A DNA stretch of 44,200 nucleotides, taken from contig JBKECT010000034.1 of assembly GCA_047974855.1 (NCBI GenBank), positions 1 to 44,200 of the forward strand. Reading direction: 5' to 3'. A program made the position numbers and the translations under genes. The stretch is from CAYNRG01 sp047974855 (GTDB lineage Bacteria > Bacillota_I > Bacilli_A > Erysipelotrichales > Erysipelotrichaceae). A model generated the notes under the pieces. It saw only the letters and a program-made list of their open reading frames with translations, had not been told where the DNA came from and did no database searches. The first letter of the stretch is position 1; each line of letters starts with the position of its first letter. Positions 30,064 to 38,754 of this stretch are shown one piece after another.

Positions 30064-31557
30064 ATGGACAAGGTAAGACTAGTTTTAAAATCGTGTTTAG
30101 ATTATTTATTTGTTGTGTTAATAGCAGCTATATTAATAGGTATGTTAAGCTTTGGTTTTTATGATAGTTCAATCGTTTCTTGGGTTGGGATGATCGCTAC
30201 ATCGCTAATAGCGATTTTTTTAATATGGAGATTAGTAAATTGGCAAATTAAAAATAGTGACAAAATAAAATTGAATTATCTTTTTATAGGTTTGTTGATA
30301 GCGCTCATTTTAGCTCAGGTGATATTTATTATTATCTTTGAGATAGTTCCTAGTTGGGACTTTGGACATGTTAGCAGAGCTGCAGAAATGGCGGTTGTTC
30401 CTAGAGGATGGCAACCACTAGATTTACGATGGCAAGAACCCTATATCCAAACCTATTTTTTATACTACCCGCATAATTATCCTTTGGTGATTATCTATAC
30501 GGTTCTGTATTATCTTTTTGGAACATCGACGTATGTCTTGTTTGGATTTGGAATGGTTTGCATTGCGATTACTCAATTTTTTATCTTTTTGTTTCTTAAA
30601 AATAATTTTTCAAAGCAGACAGTAATTAAACTGTTGATGCTCATGTTTACTTTTTACCCCTATCTTTCTTATTGTTTAATTCCATATACAGATGTTGTTG
30701 CCTTGCCGTTTTTTGCGATGGTACTATGGCTAGTCATAAAAGATCGAAAAATACGACTTAGTATTCCAATTGTGATTGCACTGACTGTTGTGATGGGGGT
30801 AGGATCCAATATTAAAATATTAATGCTTATTCCTGCAATTGCCTATGTGATTTATTGGATACTTCATTTCCAAGGATTCAAAACAATCCTTGCAGTAGTT
30901 CCACTAACGGGATATATTCTAGTCCATCTGTGGGTTGCTTCTTTTTGGAATCAGTCGACACTTCTTTATTCACCGTATGAGCATGCAGGGATTACTCCCT
31001 ATTATTATATGAGTTTGGGATTGAATTTAGAAACAATGGGACAATATAGTCAAAATGATTATGATGAATCCATGAACTTTGCAGATGATCTTTACAATAA
31101 TGATAAAGAAGTGATTGTTGAATATTATAGAGACAAAGTTAAAGAAAGACTCAGTGTTGGGCCACAAGCGTTGACAGAGCTGTATTACAATAAAATCTTT
31201 TATACCTTCGGTATAGGGGATTATGGTATGAGTGATTATATTACAAGATCTCCTGTTAAAGTAGATAGTCAAGTTCGTCTATTTTTTACAGAAGGAGTAG
31301 GAAGAGAAATGATTTTCTATTATGCCGAAATAATGCAGTTTATGTTTTTTATTGCTATGTTTTATTTGGGGTTTGCAAAAAGAAAAAATCAAAGTGCTGA
31401 ACAGATGTGGTTAAAAACTATCTTCACAGGATTCTTTCTTTACTTTATGCTTTTTGAAGCAGGTAGTCGATATAGCTTACTGATGACACCACTTTTCTTT
31501 TATTACTTGGCAGCTTGTATTGAAGATGCTAAAGTGCAACAAGGTAATGAAGAGTAA
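30064..31557 (+). CDS. GT-C type membrane glycosyltransferase (ArnT/PMT-like)
   Basis: 497-aa polytopic membrane protein with about a dozen hydrophobic segments. The first large extracellular loop has an acidic motif (VPSWDFGHVSRAAEMA) and an aromatic segment (YIQTYFLYYPHNYPLVIIYT). This is the arrangement of GT-C glycosyltransferases using lipid-linked sugar donors. A soluble region near the C-terminus (about 330-420) precedes two further helices. Likely decorates a cell-wall polymer or surface protein; donor and acceptor are not visible. TAAGGAG precedes the ATG and a TATAAT lies at 30028-30033. Confidence 0.65.
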   Translation: MDKVRLVLKSCLDYLFVVLIAAILIGMLSFGFYDSSIVSWVGMIATSLIAIFLIWRLVNWQIKNSDKIKLNYLFIGLLIALILAQVIFIIIFEIVPSWDFGHVSRAAEMAVVPRGWQPLDLRWQEPYIQTYFLYYPHNYPLVIIYTVLYYLFGTSTYVLFGFGMVCIAITQFFIFLFLKNNFSKQTVIKLLMLMFTFYPYLSYCLIPYTDVVALPFFAMVLWLVIKDRKIRLSIPIVIALTVVMGVGSNIKILMLIPAIAYVIYWILHFQGFKTILAVVPLTGYILVHLWVASFWNQSTLLYSPYEHAGITPYYYMSLGLNLETMGQYSQNDYDESMNFADDLYNNDKEVIVEYYRDKVKERLSVGPQALTELYYNKIFYTFGIGDYGMSDYITRSPVKVDSQVRLFFTEGVGREMIFYYAEIMQFMFFIAMFYLGFAKRKNQSAEQMWLKTIFTGFFLYFMLFEAGSRYSLLMTPLFFYYLAACIEDAKVQQGNEE

Positions 31558-31571
31558 TTTTAGTATTTATG

Positions 31572-31602
31572 CTCGCTTAATGATACAATGACAACAAGCG
31601 AG
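31572..31602. promoter_or_regulatory. Inverted repeat spanning the crp/fnr-type gene promoter
   Basis: CTCGCTT (31572-31578) and AAGCGAG (31596-31602) are perfectly complementary and flank a possible -10 (TACAAT, 31584-31589). The right arm includes the ribosome site. It could be an autoregulatory operator or, in read-through transcripts, a hairpin covering the ribosome site. Confidence 0.35.
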
Positions 31603-31610
31603 GTAATCAG

Positions 31611-32258
31611 ATGAAAAAAAGTGAACTAATAAAAAATGCACTATTCAACTCTTTTTCTGAAAAAGAGTTCCAGGAGTGTATCAACAAGCTTAAAACCGTT
31701 CAACTTAGTGCCAACAAGATTATTGCTAATCAAGGAGATGAAGTGCAGTGCTTCTTTATTATTCTATCTGGGAAAGTGGAAGTATATAGTTATGATTTGA
31801 GAGGAAATAAAAAAATGGTGACCATCTTTCAAGAGGGAGATTTGTTTGCTGAATCTGTGGTTTTAGGAACGGAAAGAATGAGTCCTTTTTTCATAGAAAC
31901 TAAAAGTGGTGCAGAAGTACTTCGAATTTCACCCGATGAAATATTTAATCAATCCTATTCTGTTAAATTGATAGGAAACTTAATTCGAATTATTGCGACT
32001 AAAAATCAATTTTTAACTCATAAAATTGAATGCTTGGATAAAAATACAATTGAAGAAAGAATTTATGAAGTGCTAAATTATTATCGTTTAAAACAACATT
32101 CTTTTCTTGTTACATTACCATATAATAAAACACAGTTAGCGGAGTACTTGAGTGTTAATCGTAGTGCTCTTTCTCGAGAGTTATCCAACATGGAAAAAAA
32201 GGGAATTTTTAAAAGCAAGAAAAATCAATACAGTCTTAATCCTGAATATTTTAAGTAG
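31611..32258 (+). CDS. Crp/Fnr-family transcriptional regulator
   Basis: 215 aa. N-terminal cyclic-nucleotide-binding-type beta-barrel (about 20-130; NQGDEVQCFFIILSGKVEVY), dimerisation helix, and C-terminal HTH (TQLAEYLSVNRSALSRELSN). It has no N-terminal cysteine cluster like Fnr, so it is not an Fe-S sensor of that kind. It lies about 70 nt upstream of hcp in the same direction. Crp/Fnr members next to hcp usually respond to NO or nitrosative stress and activate it, which is the likely role here. Confidence 0.82.
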   Translation: MKKSELIKNALFNSFSEKEFQECINKLKTVQLSANKIIANQGDEVQCFFIILSGKVEVYSYDLRGNKKMVTIFQEGDLFAESVVLGTERMSPFFIETKSGAEVLRISPDEIFNQSYSVKLIGNLIRIIATKNQFLTHKIECLDKNTIEERIYEVLNYYRLKQHSFLVTLPYNKTQLAEYLSVNRSALSRELSNMEKKGIFKSKKNQYSLNPEYFK

Positions 32259-32259
32259 T

Positions 32260-32301
32260 GTTGCAACTATCACGGCATTACATTACCTCCTTGGCTATAA
32301 T
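32260..32301 (+). promoter_or_regulatory. hcp promoter with candidate activator site
   Basis: A -10 TATAAT (32296-32301) has no good -35. A perfect palindrome GTTGCAAC (32260-32267) is centred about 44 bp upstream of the expected start, the position used by class II Crp/Fnr activators. It begins right at the end of the regulator gene. Confidence 0.45.
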
Positions 32302-32328
32302 GACATTGTAGAAGAGGAGGTTTTTTAT

Positions 32329-33864
32329 ATGAGTCAAATGATGTGTAATCAATGTGAAGAATGTGCCCAAAATGTCGCATGCACAGTATCAGGTGTATGT
32401 GGTAAAGAACCTGAGTTATCATCCCTTTTGGATCAACTTAAAGAGGCGTGTAAAATCATTTCTAAACAAGTGTTAGTCGATGGAGATGCAACACTAGAAA
32501 AACAACGGTTTGTTATGCATAGCATGTTTAAACTGATTACGAATGCGAACTTTAACAAAGAGCGGATTATGGCTGAGTTAGAGGTTGCAAAAAAACTATC
32601 TCACCAACAAGAATTCACTCCATATAAAGAGACAGACGCAGATTTAAATGCCGTTAAAAGTATGATATTAAGCGGGTTAATGGGGATGTGTGCTTATCAT
32701 TCTCACGCAATTAATTTGGGCTATGAAGATGAAGAAATTCATCAATTTTTAATGAAAACATTAGCTTATATTAATGAAGAAAAAGACTTAGGAAACCTGT
32801 TGAAAATCGTTGATGAAACAGGGGCAATGGGAGTGAAGGTGATGGCTTTACTAGATAAAGCAAACACAGAAACTTATGGTACACCTGAGCTATCACGGGT
32901 TCAACTTGGGGTTGGAAATAGACCTGGCATTTTAATATCTGGACATGATTTATGTGATTTAGAACAGTTATTAAAGCAGTCTGAAGAAAGTGGTGTGGAT
33001 ATTTATACCCATAGTGAAATGTTACCTGCACACTACTATCCTAATTTAAAGAAATACAGTCATTTAGTTGGAAATTATGGTAATGCTTGGTGGAAACAAA
33101 CAACCGAATTTAAATCGTTTCATGGACCTATTTTATTTACAACAAACTGTATTGTACCGCCGAGTGATTCTGCAAATTATAAAGACCAATTATATGCTAC
33201 AGGAGATTGTGACTTTCCAGGATTTAAGCGTATTAAAGTCAATGCGGATGGGACTAAAGACTTTAGTGAAATCATTGATCATGCAAAAAAATGTGAAAAA
33301 CCTGAAGCGTTGGAAAGTGGTGAATTGATGGGTGGGTTCGCTCATCAACAAGTGCTATCTTTAGCTGATAAAATTGTAGAAAACATTAAAAATGGAAGCA
33401 TCCGAAAGTTCATTGTGATGAGTGGATGTGATGGAAGAAAAAAAGAAAGAAGTTATTATACGGAATTTGCACAACACTTAGAAAAAGATACGATTATCTT
33501 AACATCAGGATGTGCGAAGTACCGCTACAATAAACTAGATTTAGGCGATATTAATGGCATACCGAGGCTGCTTGATGCAGGGCAATGTAATGATTCGTAC
33601 TCTCTTGCAGTGGTTGCACTGAAGCTAAAAGAAGTCTTTGGAATGAGTGATGTCAATGAATTACCGCTGTCGTTTAACATTGCGTGGTATGAGCAAAAAG
33701 CGATTATCGTTTTGTTGGCATTATTGCACTTAGGGTTTAAAAATATTCAAGTTGGTCCAACGCTACCAGGCTACTTAACACCAGCAACAACAGCATACCT
33801 TGTGGATAATTTTGGTCTTACCGTGAAGGGTGATGTTGCAGAAGATATAGAAAGGTTGGGATAA
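32329..33864 (+). CDS. hcp: Hybrid cluster protein (hydroxylamine/NO reductase family)
   Basis: 511 aa from ATG 32329, preceded by GAGGAGG. The N-terminal cysteines (MCNQCEECAQNVACTVSGVC) bind the first Fe-S cluster. Hybrid-cluster ligands are recognisable in MSGCDGRKKERSYYTEF, LTSGCAKYRYNKLDLG and LDAGQCNDSYSL. The C-terminal LSFNIAWYEQKAIIVLLALL is typical. Hcp proteins reduce NO to N2O or hydroxylamine to ammonia and protect anaerobes from nitrosative stress. The DUF438/hemerythrin gene starts 2 nt downstream, so the two are one operon. Confidence 0.93.
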   Translation: MSQMMCNQCEECAQNVACTVSGVCGKEPELSSLLDQLKEACKIISKQVLVDGDATLEKQRFVMHSMFKLITNANFNKERIMAELEVAKKLSHQQEFTPYKETDADLNAVKSMILSGLMGMCAYHSHAINLGYEDEEIHQFLMKTLAYINEEKDLGNLLKIVDETGAMGVKVMALLDKANTETYGTPELSRVQLGVGNRPGILISGHDLCDLEQLLKQSEESGVDIYTHSEMLPAHYYPNLKKYSHLVGNYGNAWWKQTTEFKSFHGPILFTTNCIVPPSDSANYKDQLYATGDCDFPGFKRIKVNADGTKDFSEIIDHAKKCEKPEALESGELMGGFAHQQVLSLADKIVENIKNGSIRKFIVMSGCDGRKKERSYYTEFAQHLEKDTIILTSGCAKYRYNKLDLGDINGIPRLLDAGQCNDSYSLAVVALKLKEVFGMSDVNELPLSFNIAWYEQKAIIVLLALLHLGFKNIQVGPTLPGYLTPATTAYLVDNFGLTVKGDVAEDIERLG

Positions 33865-33865
33865 G

Positions 33866-34948
33866 ATGAGTGAATTATTAAAAAAGAAAGATGAAAAAGT
33901 AGAAATACTGAAACAACTAATACTTCGTCTTCATCAAGGAGAGAGTCAAGATGTGGTGAAGAAAGAATTTATCGAAAACTTCAAGTATGTTTCTGGTGCA
34001 AAGATTGCAAAGATGGAACAACAATTAGTGGATGATGGAATGAGCATTGAAGAAATTATGAACCTTTGTGATATCCATGCTTCCCTTTTCCAAGATAATA
34101 TGGAACAGCTTCACAGTGATGAAACAGAAAATCATCCCTATGATATTTTACGAGAAGAAAACAAAGAAATTTTAGCACAGGTGAAAGCAATTAAACTTGC
34201 GACTGGTGATGAGCAATCAAAAAAAATACAAACCCTTTTCGAGATGGTAACAAAGCACTATAGCAAAAAGGAGCAAATTGTTTTCCCTTTATTAGAACAA
34301 GCACAAGTTTACACTATTCCTAAGGTCATGTGGGGAGTTGATGATGAAATACGTCAAGGGTTAAGGGAACAAATAAAAAAGGTTGATGAAAATTGCGATA
34401 GCGTTTTAAATCAAGTGATTGAAATGGTTAATAAAGAGGATAACATTTTAGTTAATGTTATTTCAGAACATTGTTCGACTAACCAACTAGAAGCGATGCG
34501 TGATGAGTTACTTGGAAAATCTAAGGAAGTGCCAAGCGAATTAGCACAGGGTGGAGTAGTACTTCCATCAGGGGTGATAAAAGTAAAAGAACTTGAAAAA
34601 TTATTGAATGTGTTGCCCTTTGATATAACATTGGTGGATAAGGAAGATAAGGTGGCCTTTGTTTCGCAGGGGAAAGATAGAATATTTGATCGGCCATTGA
34701 CAGTTTTGGGCAGACCAGTGAGCTTATGTCATCCGCCTGCAAGTGTCCACATTGTAGAAAAGATTTTAGATGATTTCAAAAATAAAGTGAAAGATCATGA
34801 GCATTTCTTTATCCCATTTAGAGGAAAGGAAGTCTATATTCAATACTATGCAATTTATGATGATAAGGAAGATTACTTAGGGACTGTTGAAGTAACACAA
34901 GACATTAAAATGTTGAAAAATTTGAAGGAAAAGCGACTAGTTGAATAA
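33866..34948 (+). CDS. DUF438 / hemerythrin / PAS-like protein
   Basis: 360 aa with three regions. A helical DUF438 domain (about 1-85; LRLHQGESQDVVKKEF) is first. A hemerythrin-type HHE region (about 95-225) has His and Glu ligands in NHPYDILREENKEI, VTKHYSKKEQIVFPLLE and ISEHCS. A PAS-like C-terminal domain (about 235-355) contains FDITLVDKEDKVAFVS. Proteins of this architecture often accompany hcp. A di-iron centre could bind or sense NO or O2. Translationally coupled to hcp (2-nt gap). The sensor role is inferred. Confidence 0.82.
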   Translation: MSELLKKKDEKVEILKQLILRLHQGESQDVVKKEFIENFKYVSGAKIAKMEQQLVDDGMSIEEIMNLCDIHASLFQDNMEQLHSDETENHPYDILREENKEILAQVKAIKLATGDEQSKKIQTLFEMVTKHYSKKEQIVFPLLEQAQVYTIPKVMWGVDDEIRQGLREQIKKVDENCDSVLNQVIEMVNKEDNILVNVISEHCSTNQLEAMRDELLGKSKEVPSELAQGGVVLPSGVIKVKELEKLLNVLPFDITLVDKEDKVAFVSQGKDRIFDRPLTVLGRPVSLCHPPASVHIVEKILDDFKNKVKDHEHFFIPFRGKEVYIQYYAIYDDKEDYLGTVEVTQDIKMLKNLKEKRLVE

Positions 34949-34950
34949 GA

Positions 34951-34974
34951 AAAACACTGAAAAGTGCTTTTTTT
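34951..34974 (+). terminator. Weak terminator of the hcp operon
   Basis: AAAACACT, loop GAAA, AGTGCTTTTTTT: a short 4-bp core extended by A-T pairs with one mismatch and a long T run. Confidence 0.55.
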
Positions 34975-35000
34975 ATCTAAAAATGAAAAAAATAGTGGAT

Positions 35001-35046
35001 ATTTATGGCAATAAATAAGTATATATGCTATCATTTATGGTATAAA
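35001..35046 (+). promoter_or_regulatory. Probable promoter of the LRR protein gene with direct repeat
   Basis: Extended -10 TGG-TATAAA (hexamer 35041-35046). The octamer ATTTATGG occurs at 35001-35008 and again at 35033-35040, 32 bp apart (about three helical turns). No clear -35. Confidence 0.35.
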
Positions 35047-35086
35047 TAATAAACAATTAAGTTTATACATTAATGGGAGGTAAACT

Positions 35087-36676
35087 ATGAAAAAATTATT
35101 TAAATTAACAATTGCATTGATGCTTGTTTTAGGTGGGCTAGGTGCAGTTAAAACGGATGTGAATGCGGTGACAATTCCTGCGGATGACACAGATATCACA
35201 GCAATGTTTACTGATGCAGCATTCAAAAATTATGTTGTGAATAATTATGGAAATGGATCTGTGGTAACTTATGGACAAGTTAAGTCAGTAACGGCAATTG
35301 ATTTATTTTTTGAAGGAGTAACTTCATTAGATGGTGTGGAGTACTTTACGGCATTAACTTCATTGAAGGCAGAATTCAATAACATTGTAGAAGCTGACTT
35401 AAGTGAACTGACAAACTTGAAGGTGCTTAGCCTGTGGGGAAACAGCACACTGACATCAATAAACTTGAATGGATTAGTGAATTTGGAAACATTGGACCTT
35501 ATGGGTGCAAGTATTACAAGCCTTGACCTTTCAACCAATACAGCACTAAAAAATGTGGCATTAATGTCAACAGCATTAGAAAGTTTAGATGTATCGGCCT
35601 GTGTTAATTTAGAAGTGCTACAATTATCAGCATCAACAGGATTGGCAACTTTAAATTTAGGAACAATTTCAAACTTAAAAGAATTAGAGGTTGTGCAAAC
35701 AAGTCTTACAACATTAGATCTTCAATCAGCAACATCACTACAAAAATTAAAAGCTGGGACTAATAATTTTGGTTCACTTGACTTAAGTGGACTTAGCGCA
35801 TTAACATACGCTAACGTACAAGAAAGTAATATTTCAAGTCTTGTATTAGGTGATAACACAGCATTACGTGAATTGTATCTTGCTAAAAACAGTTTAAGCA
35901 CGTTGGATACAAGTTCTCTTGATTCTCTTGTTATTTTGGATGTTGGTACAAATGAGTTTGCAACATTGGATGTATCAGATGTAACATCATTAAGAGAATT
36001 GTGGGTTAATGATAATCCATTGACATCATTAAATGTAGAGGATCTATCAAGCCTGATTACTATTGAAGGTGAAAATACAGAAATTGAAGAATTTAAAGTA
36101 GCTAGTGGACATACATTTGCAAAAGTAAACTTAAAGAATGCACATATTGAGTCTTTAGAAGATGGAGTTGGAATTTCGGCAACGACATTGCTTGCAGATG
36201 GACAAACAAAAGAAAAAGTAATCGAAGAAGATGCAACTGGATACTATATTGAAACTATTGGAAATGCAGTCCCTGATACAGCAACGATTGGTGATGGAGT
36301 ATGGGATAGTGCAACACAAAGAGTTACTTGGCCTTTAACAACAGACATTGATACGATTTTAGCTTTAGAAATCAGTTATACAAGTAATATAGCGACAACT
36401 AGAGCAGCAAATGCGTTTAGTGGAGTTTATGAATTAAGTTATAGTGGACCGGTAACAACACCTGTCACTCCAGAAAAATATCACACAGTTAATTTCTATG
36501 ACTGTGCAAGTCAAATCGTAGCTCAAGGATGGGCTAAGGATAATGAAAGTGTAACAGCACCAAACTTATCTTATACTTATGAATCATCAGTTTATCAAAA
36601 TGTGACAAGTAATCGTGATGCTTACCCAACAAATTGTTCTGGGTCATTCGCTATTCCTAATACAGCAACAAAATAA
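35087..36676 (+). CDS. Secreted leucine-rich-repeat protein with two-cysteine C-terminal domain
   Basis: 529 aa. Signal peptide (about 1-27, ending VNA). An N-cap like that of gut-Firmicutes LRR proteins (FTDAAFKNYVVNNYGNG, about 41-57). About a dozen LRRs of roughly 21-22 residues (about 68-345; pattern LxxLxLxxNxLxSLDLSxxxx). A beta-rich stretch, then a 64-residue C-terminal domain (from HTVNFYDC) homologous to that of the secreted Ig-like protein at 26980-28038. It ends IPNTATK, reminiscent of an LPxTA sorting motif but without a membrane helix. GGGAGG precedes the ATG. Single-gene unit with promoter and terminator. Probably a surface or secreted adhesion/binding protein. Confidence 0.8.
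   Translation: MKKLFKLTIALMLVLGGLGAVKTDVNAVTIPADDTDITAMFTDAAFKNYVVNNYGNGSVVTYGQVKSVTAIDLFFEGVTSLDGVEYFTALTSLKAEFNNIVEADLSELTNLKVLSLWGNSTLTSINLNGLVNLETLDLMGASITSLDLSTNTALKNVALMSTALESLDVSACVNLEVLQLSASTGLATLNLGTISNLKELEVVQTSLTTLDLQSATSLQKLKAGTNNFGSLDLSGLSALTYANVQESNISSLVLGDNTALRELYLAKNSLSTLDTSSLDSLVILDVGTNEFATLDVSDVTSLRELWVNDNPLTSLNVEDLSSLITIEGENTEIEEFKVASGHTFAKVNLKNAHIESLEDGVGISATTLLADGQTKEKVIEEDATGYYIETIGNAVPDTATIGDGVWDSATQRVTWPLTTDIDTILALEISYTSNIATTRAANAFSGVYELSYSGPVTTPVTPEKYHTVNFYDCASQIVAQGWAKDNESVTAPNLSYTYESSVYQNVTSNRDAYPTNCSGSFAIPNTATK
36482..36676 (+). other. Shared C-terminal domain, copy B
   Basis: Encodes 64 residues starting HTVNFYDCASQIVAQGW and ending SGSFAIPNTATK. It aligns over its length with copy A (26980-27168), both Cys conserved. 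The hosts otherwise share no domain (LRR versus Ig-like), so this is a mobile terminal module. Confidence 0.7.
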
Positions 36677-36679
36677 ACT

Positions 36680-36704
36680 AAAGGATGCTCAGGCATCCTT
36701 TTTT
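36680..36704 (+). terminator. Terminator of the LRR protein gene
   Basis: AAAGGATGC, loop TCAG, GCATCCTTT, then T run; perfect 9-bp stem. Confidence 0.92.
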
Positions 36705-36757
36705 AATGTCTGAGCAGTTAATGGTTTGTGATATACTACACATAGGAGGTGACTTTG

Positions 36758-37996
36758 ATGGAAAAAATAATTTTAGTTGGGATTAATATGAAGAAGTCCA
36801 CACACCATTTTCAAGAGGACGTAGAGGAAAGTATTCGGTTGTGTGAAGCGTGTCATTTCGAAGTGGTTGAAACCATAGTTCAAAATTTGGAAGTAATGGA
36901 TAGACAAACGTGTGTTGGCAGTGGAAAATTAATGGAAATTGCACAACGTTGTGAAGAATTAGAGGTTGAAACTGTAGTATTTCACAATGAGTTATCACCA
37001 CTTCAAATTAGTCATATTGCAGAAGTCACCAATACCCTTGTACTAGATCGCACGGGGCTAATTCTGAATATTTTTTCAATGCGTGCCAAAACCCGAGAGG
37101 CACAAATTCAGACAGAGATGGCAAGACTTCAGTATAATCTTCCACGATTAGTTTATGAGGGTGCACCAAGTGACCAACAACGTGGTGGATCAGGCGTCAA
37201 AAATAAAGGGAAGGGAGAAACATCACTGGAACTTAGAAGAAGGGTAGTAGAGAAGAAAATCAGTTCTTTGAAAAAAGAGTTGAAGTCATTAATAACTCAA
37301 ACAAACATTCAAAAGTCGCAGCGATTAAAATCAAACTTACCCCTGGTGGCTTTAGTGGGCTATACTAATGCAGGTAAATCATCATTGATGAATGCTCTTT
37401 TGCGAGAAAATAAAGGACAAGAAGATAAACAAGTGTTTGAAAAGGATATGTTGTTTGCGACCTTGGATACCAGTATTCGCCATGTTATGTTAGATAGTGG
37501 AAAAGAGTTTCTTTTATTTGATACTGTAGGGTTTATTTCTAATCTTCCAACCCATTTAATTGAAGCGTTTAAAAGCACCCTTTCAGCAATCAAAGAAGCA
37601 GACTTGTTAATTGAAGTGTTAGATGCAAGCAGTGGACAAATAGAGTTACACCACCAGTCTACCTTGGAGGTGTTAGAAAAAATTGAAGCGATACAAGTGC
37701 CTAGAATTGAAGTTTATAATAAGTGTGATTTAGTGGCTGATGGTAAGCTGGGAAATTTAAGAATTTCAGTAAAAACAGGACAGGGATTAGATGAGTTGAT
37801 GGAAGTTATTGAGAAGTGCTTGTATCCTCAGAATATAGAAGTTCAGTGCATCATTCCTTATGATGAATTAGGAGTAATTCAAGAACTAAAAAAAAGGGGG
37901 CAAGTGGAATTTTTAGAGGATGAAGAAACGGGGCAGCGTGTTCGTGTTTGCTGTGGAGAAGAGGGCATTAAAAAGATAGAAAAATTCATGGTGTGA
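36758..37996 (+). CDS. hflX: GTPase HflX
   Basis: Ribosome-associated GTPase that rescues or splits stalled ribosomes under stress. 412 aa from ATG 36758, which sits 8 nt after AGGAGG (GTG 36749 overlaps the ribosome site). The N-terminal HflX domain includes VVFHNELSPLQISHIAEVT. The glycine-rich linker GAPSDQQRGGSGVKNKGKGE is diagnostic. G motifs are GYTNAGKSSLMNAL, DTVGFISNLP and NKCD. Single gene. Confidence 0.93.
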   Translation: MEKIILVGINMKKSTHHFQEDVEESIRLCEACHFEVVETIVQNLEVMDRQTCVGSGKLMEIAQRCEELEVETVVFHNELSPLQISHIAEVTNTLVLDRTGLILNIFSMRAKTREAQIQTEMARLQYNLPRLVYEGAPSDQQRGGSGVKNKGKGETSLELRRRVVEKKISSLKKELKSLITQTNIQKSQRLKSNLPLVALVGYTNAGKSSLMNALLRENKGQEDKQVFEKDMLFATLDTSIRHVMLDSGKEFLLFDTVGFISNLPTHLIEAFKSTLSAIKEADLLIEVLDASSGQIELHHQSTLEVLEKIEAIQVPRIEVYNKCDLVADGKLGNLRISVKTGQGLDELMEVIEKCLYPQNIEVQCIIPYDELGVIQELKKRGQVEFLEDEETGQRVRVCCGEEGIKKIEKFMV

Positions 37997-38065
37997 AATT
38001 TTATAGAACGGTAACTGAATGGGGTTAATTCTTTGAATTTATACCATTTTTGTTGAGGTAAATTG

Positions 38066-38094
38066 ATTGAATAAACTTATAAAAGTGCTATAAT
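38066..38094 (+). promoter_or_regulatory. dps promoter
   Basis: Extended -10 TGC-TATAAT (hexamer 38089-38094) with -35 ATTGAA (38066-38071), 17-bp spacer, 25 nt before the ATG. Confidence 0.65.
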
Positions 38095-38119
38095 TAAAAC
38101 AACAAAAGGAGGAGAATTA

Positions 38120-38560
38120 ATGAAAAAAGGTATTGTAAAAGATTTAAATTGTTATCTAGCGAATACAGGGGTTCTCTTTGTGAAACTACATAACTTGCAT
38201 TGGAATGTGGTAGGGAAACAATTCAAAGGAACTCATGAGTATCTAGAAACACTTTATGATGGATTTGCAGAGGTGCTTGATGAAGTGGCAGAACTATTAG
38301 TCATGCATGGAGAGACACCTAAGGCATCAATGAAAGAGTATTTAGAAGTAGCGACAATCACAGAAATAGACTCTGTGGAAGTCAGTGTGGATAAAGCACT
38401 AAAAACAGTAGCAAAAGATATTGAAGTGATGCAAAAATTAGCGGAATCGATTAGAAAGAAAGCTAGTGAAGAAGATTTATATGACATTGTAGCAGCCTTA
38501 GAAGGACATTTAGGGCAATACAGCAAAACGTTATGGTTTTTAAAAGCAATGTCAAAGTAA
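38120..38560 (+). CDS. dps: Dps-family ferritin-like protein
   Basis: 146-aa ferritin-fold protein that forms 12-subunit iron-storing, peroxide-detoxifying shells. The ferroxidase motif is spread over LHNLHWNVVGKQF (His), YDGFAEVLDEVAELLVMHGE (Asp/Glu), as in Dps/MrgA. Near-typical length. AAAGGAGGAG precedes the ATG. Strong extended -10 promoter and own terminator. No clear PerR box was recognised. Confidence 0.9.
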   Translation: MKKGIVKDLNCYLANTGVLFVKLHNLHWNVVGKQFKGTHEYLETLYDGFAEVLDEVAELLVMHGETPKASMKEYLEVATITEIDSVEVSVDKALKTVAKDIEVMQKLAESIRKKASEEDLYDIVAALEGHLGQYSKTLWFLKAMSK

Positions 38561-38574
38561 AATTGATGAAATTG

Positions 38575-38607
38575 AACCCTTATCCGATAGAACTGGATAG
38601 GGGTTTT
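38575..38607 (+). terminator. Terminator of dps
   Basis: AACCCTTATCC (38575-38585) pairs with GGATAGGGGTT (38595-38605; one G-U), followed by TTTT. Confidence 0.85.
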
Positions 38608-38754
38608 GTAGTTTAATGGAGATTAAAGAGCTGGATAATGAAACAAATGGTTATTATTGTGATACTTTCTCAAATAAAAGAGATAAAATTATTTAAAAGT
38701 TTTGTAAAAAACAGGAAGAATAAGGTAAAATAGAAATAAGTGAGGTAAGTGAGT

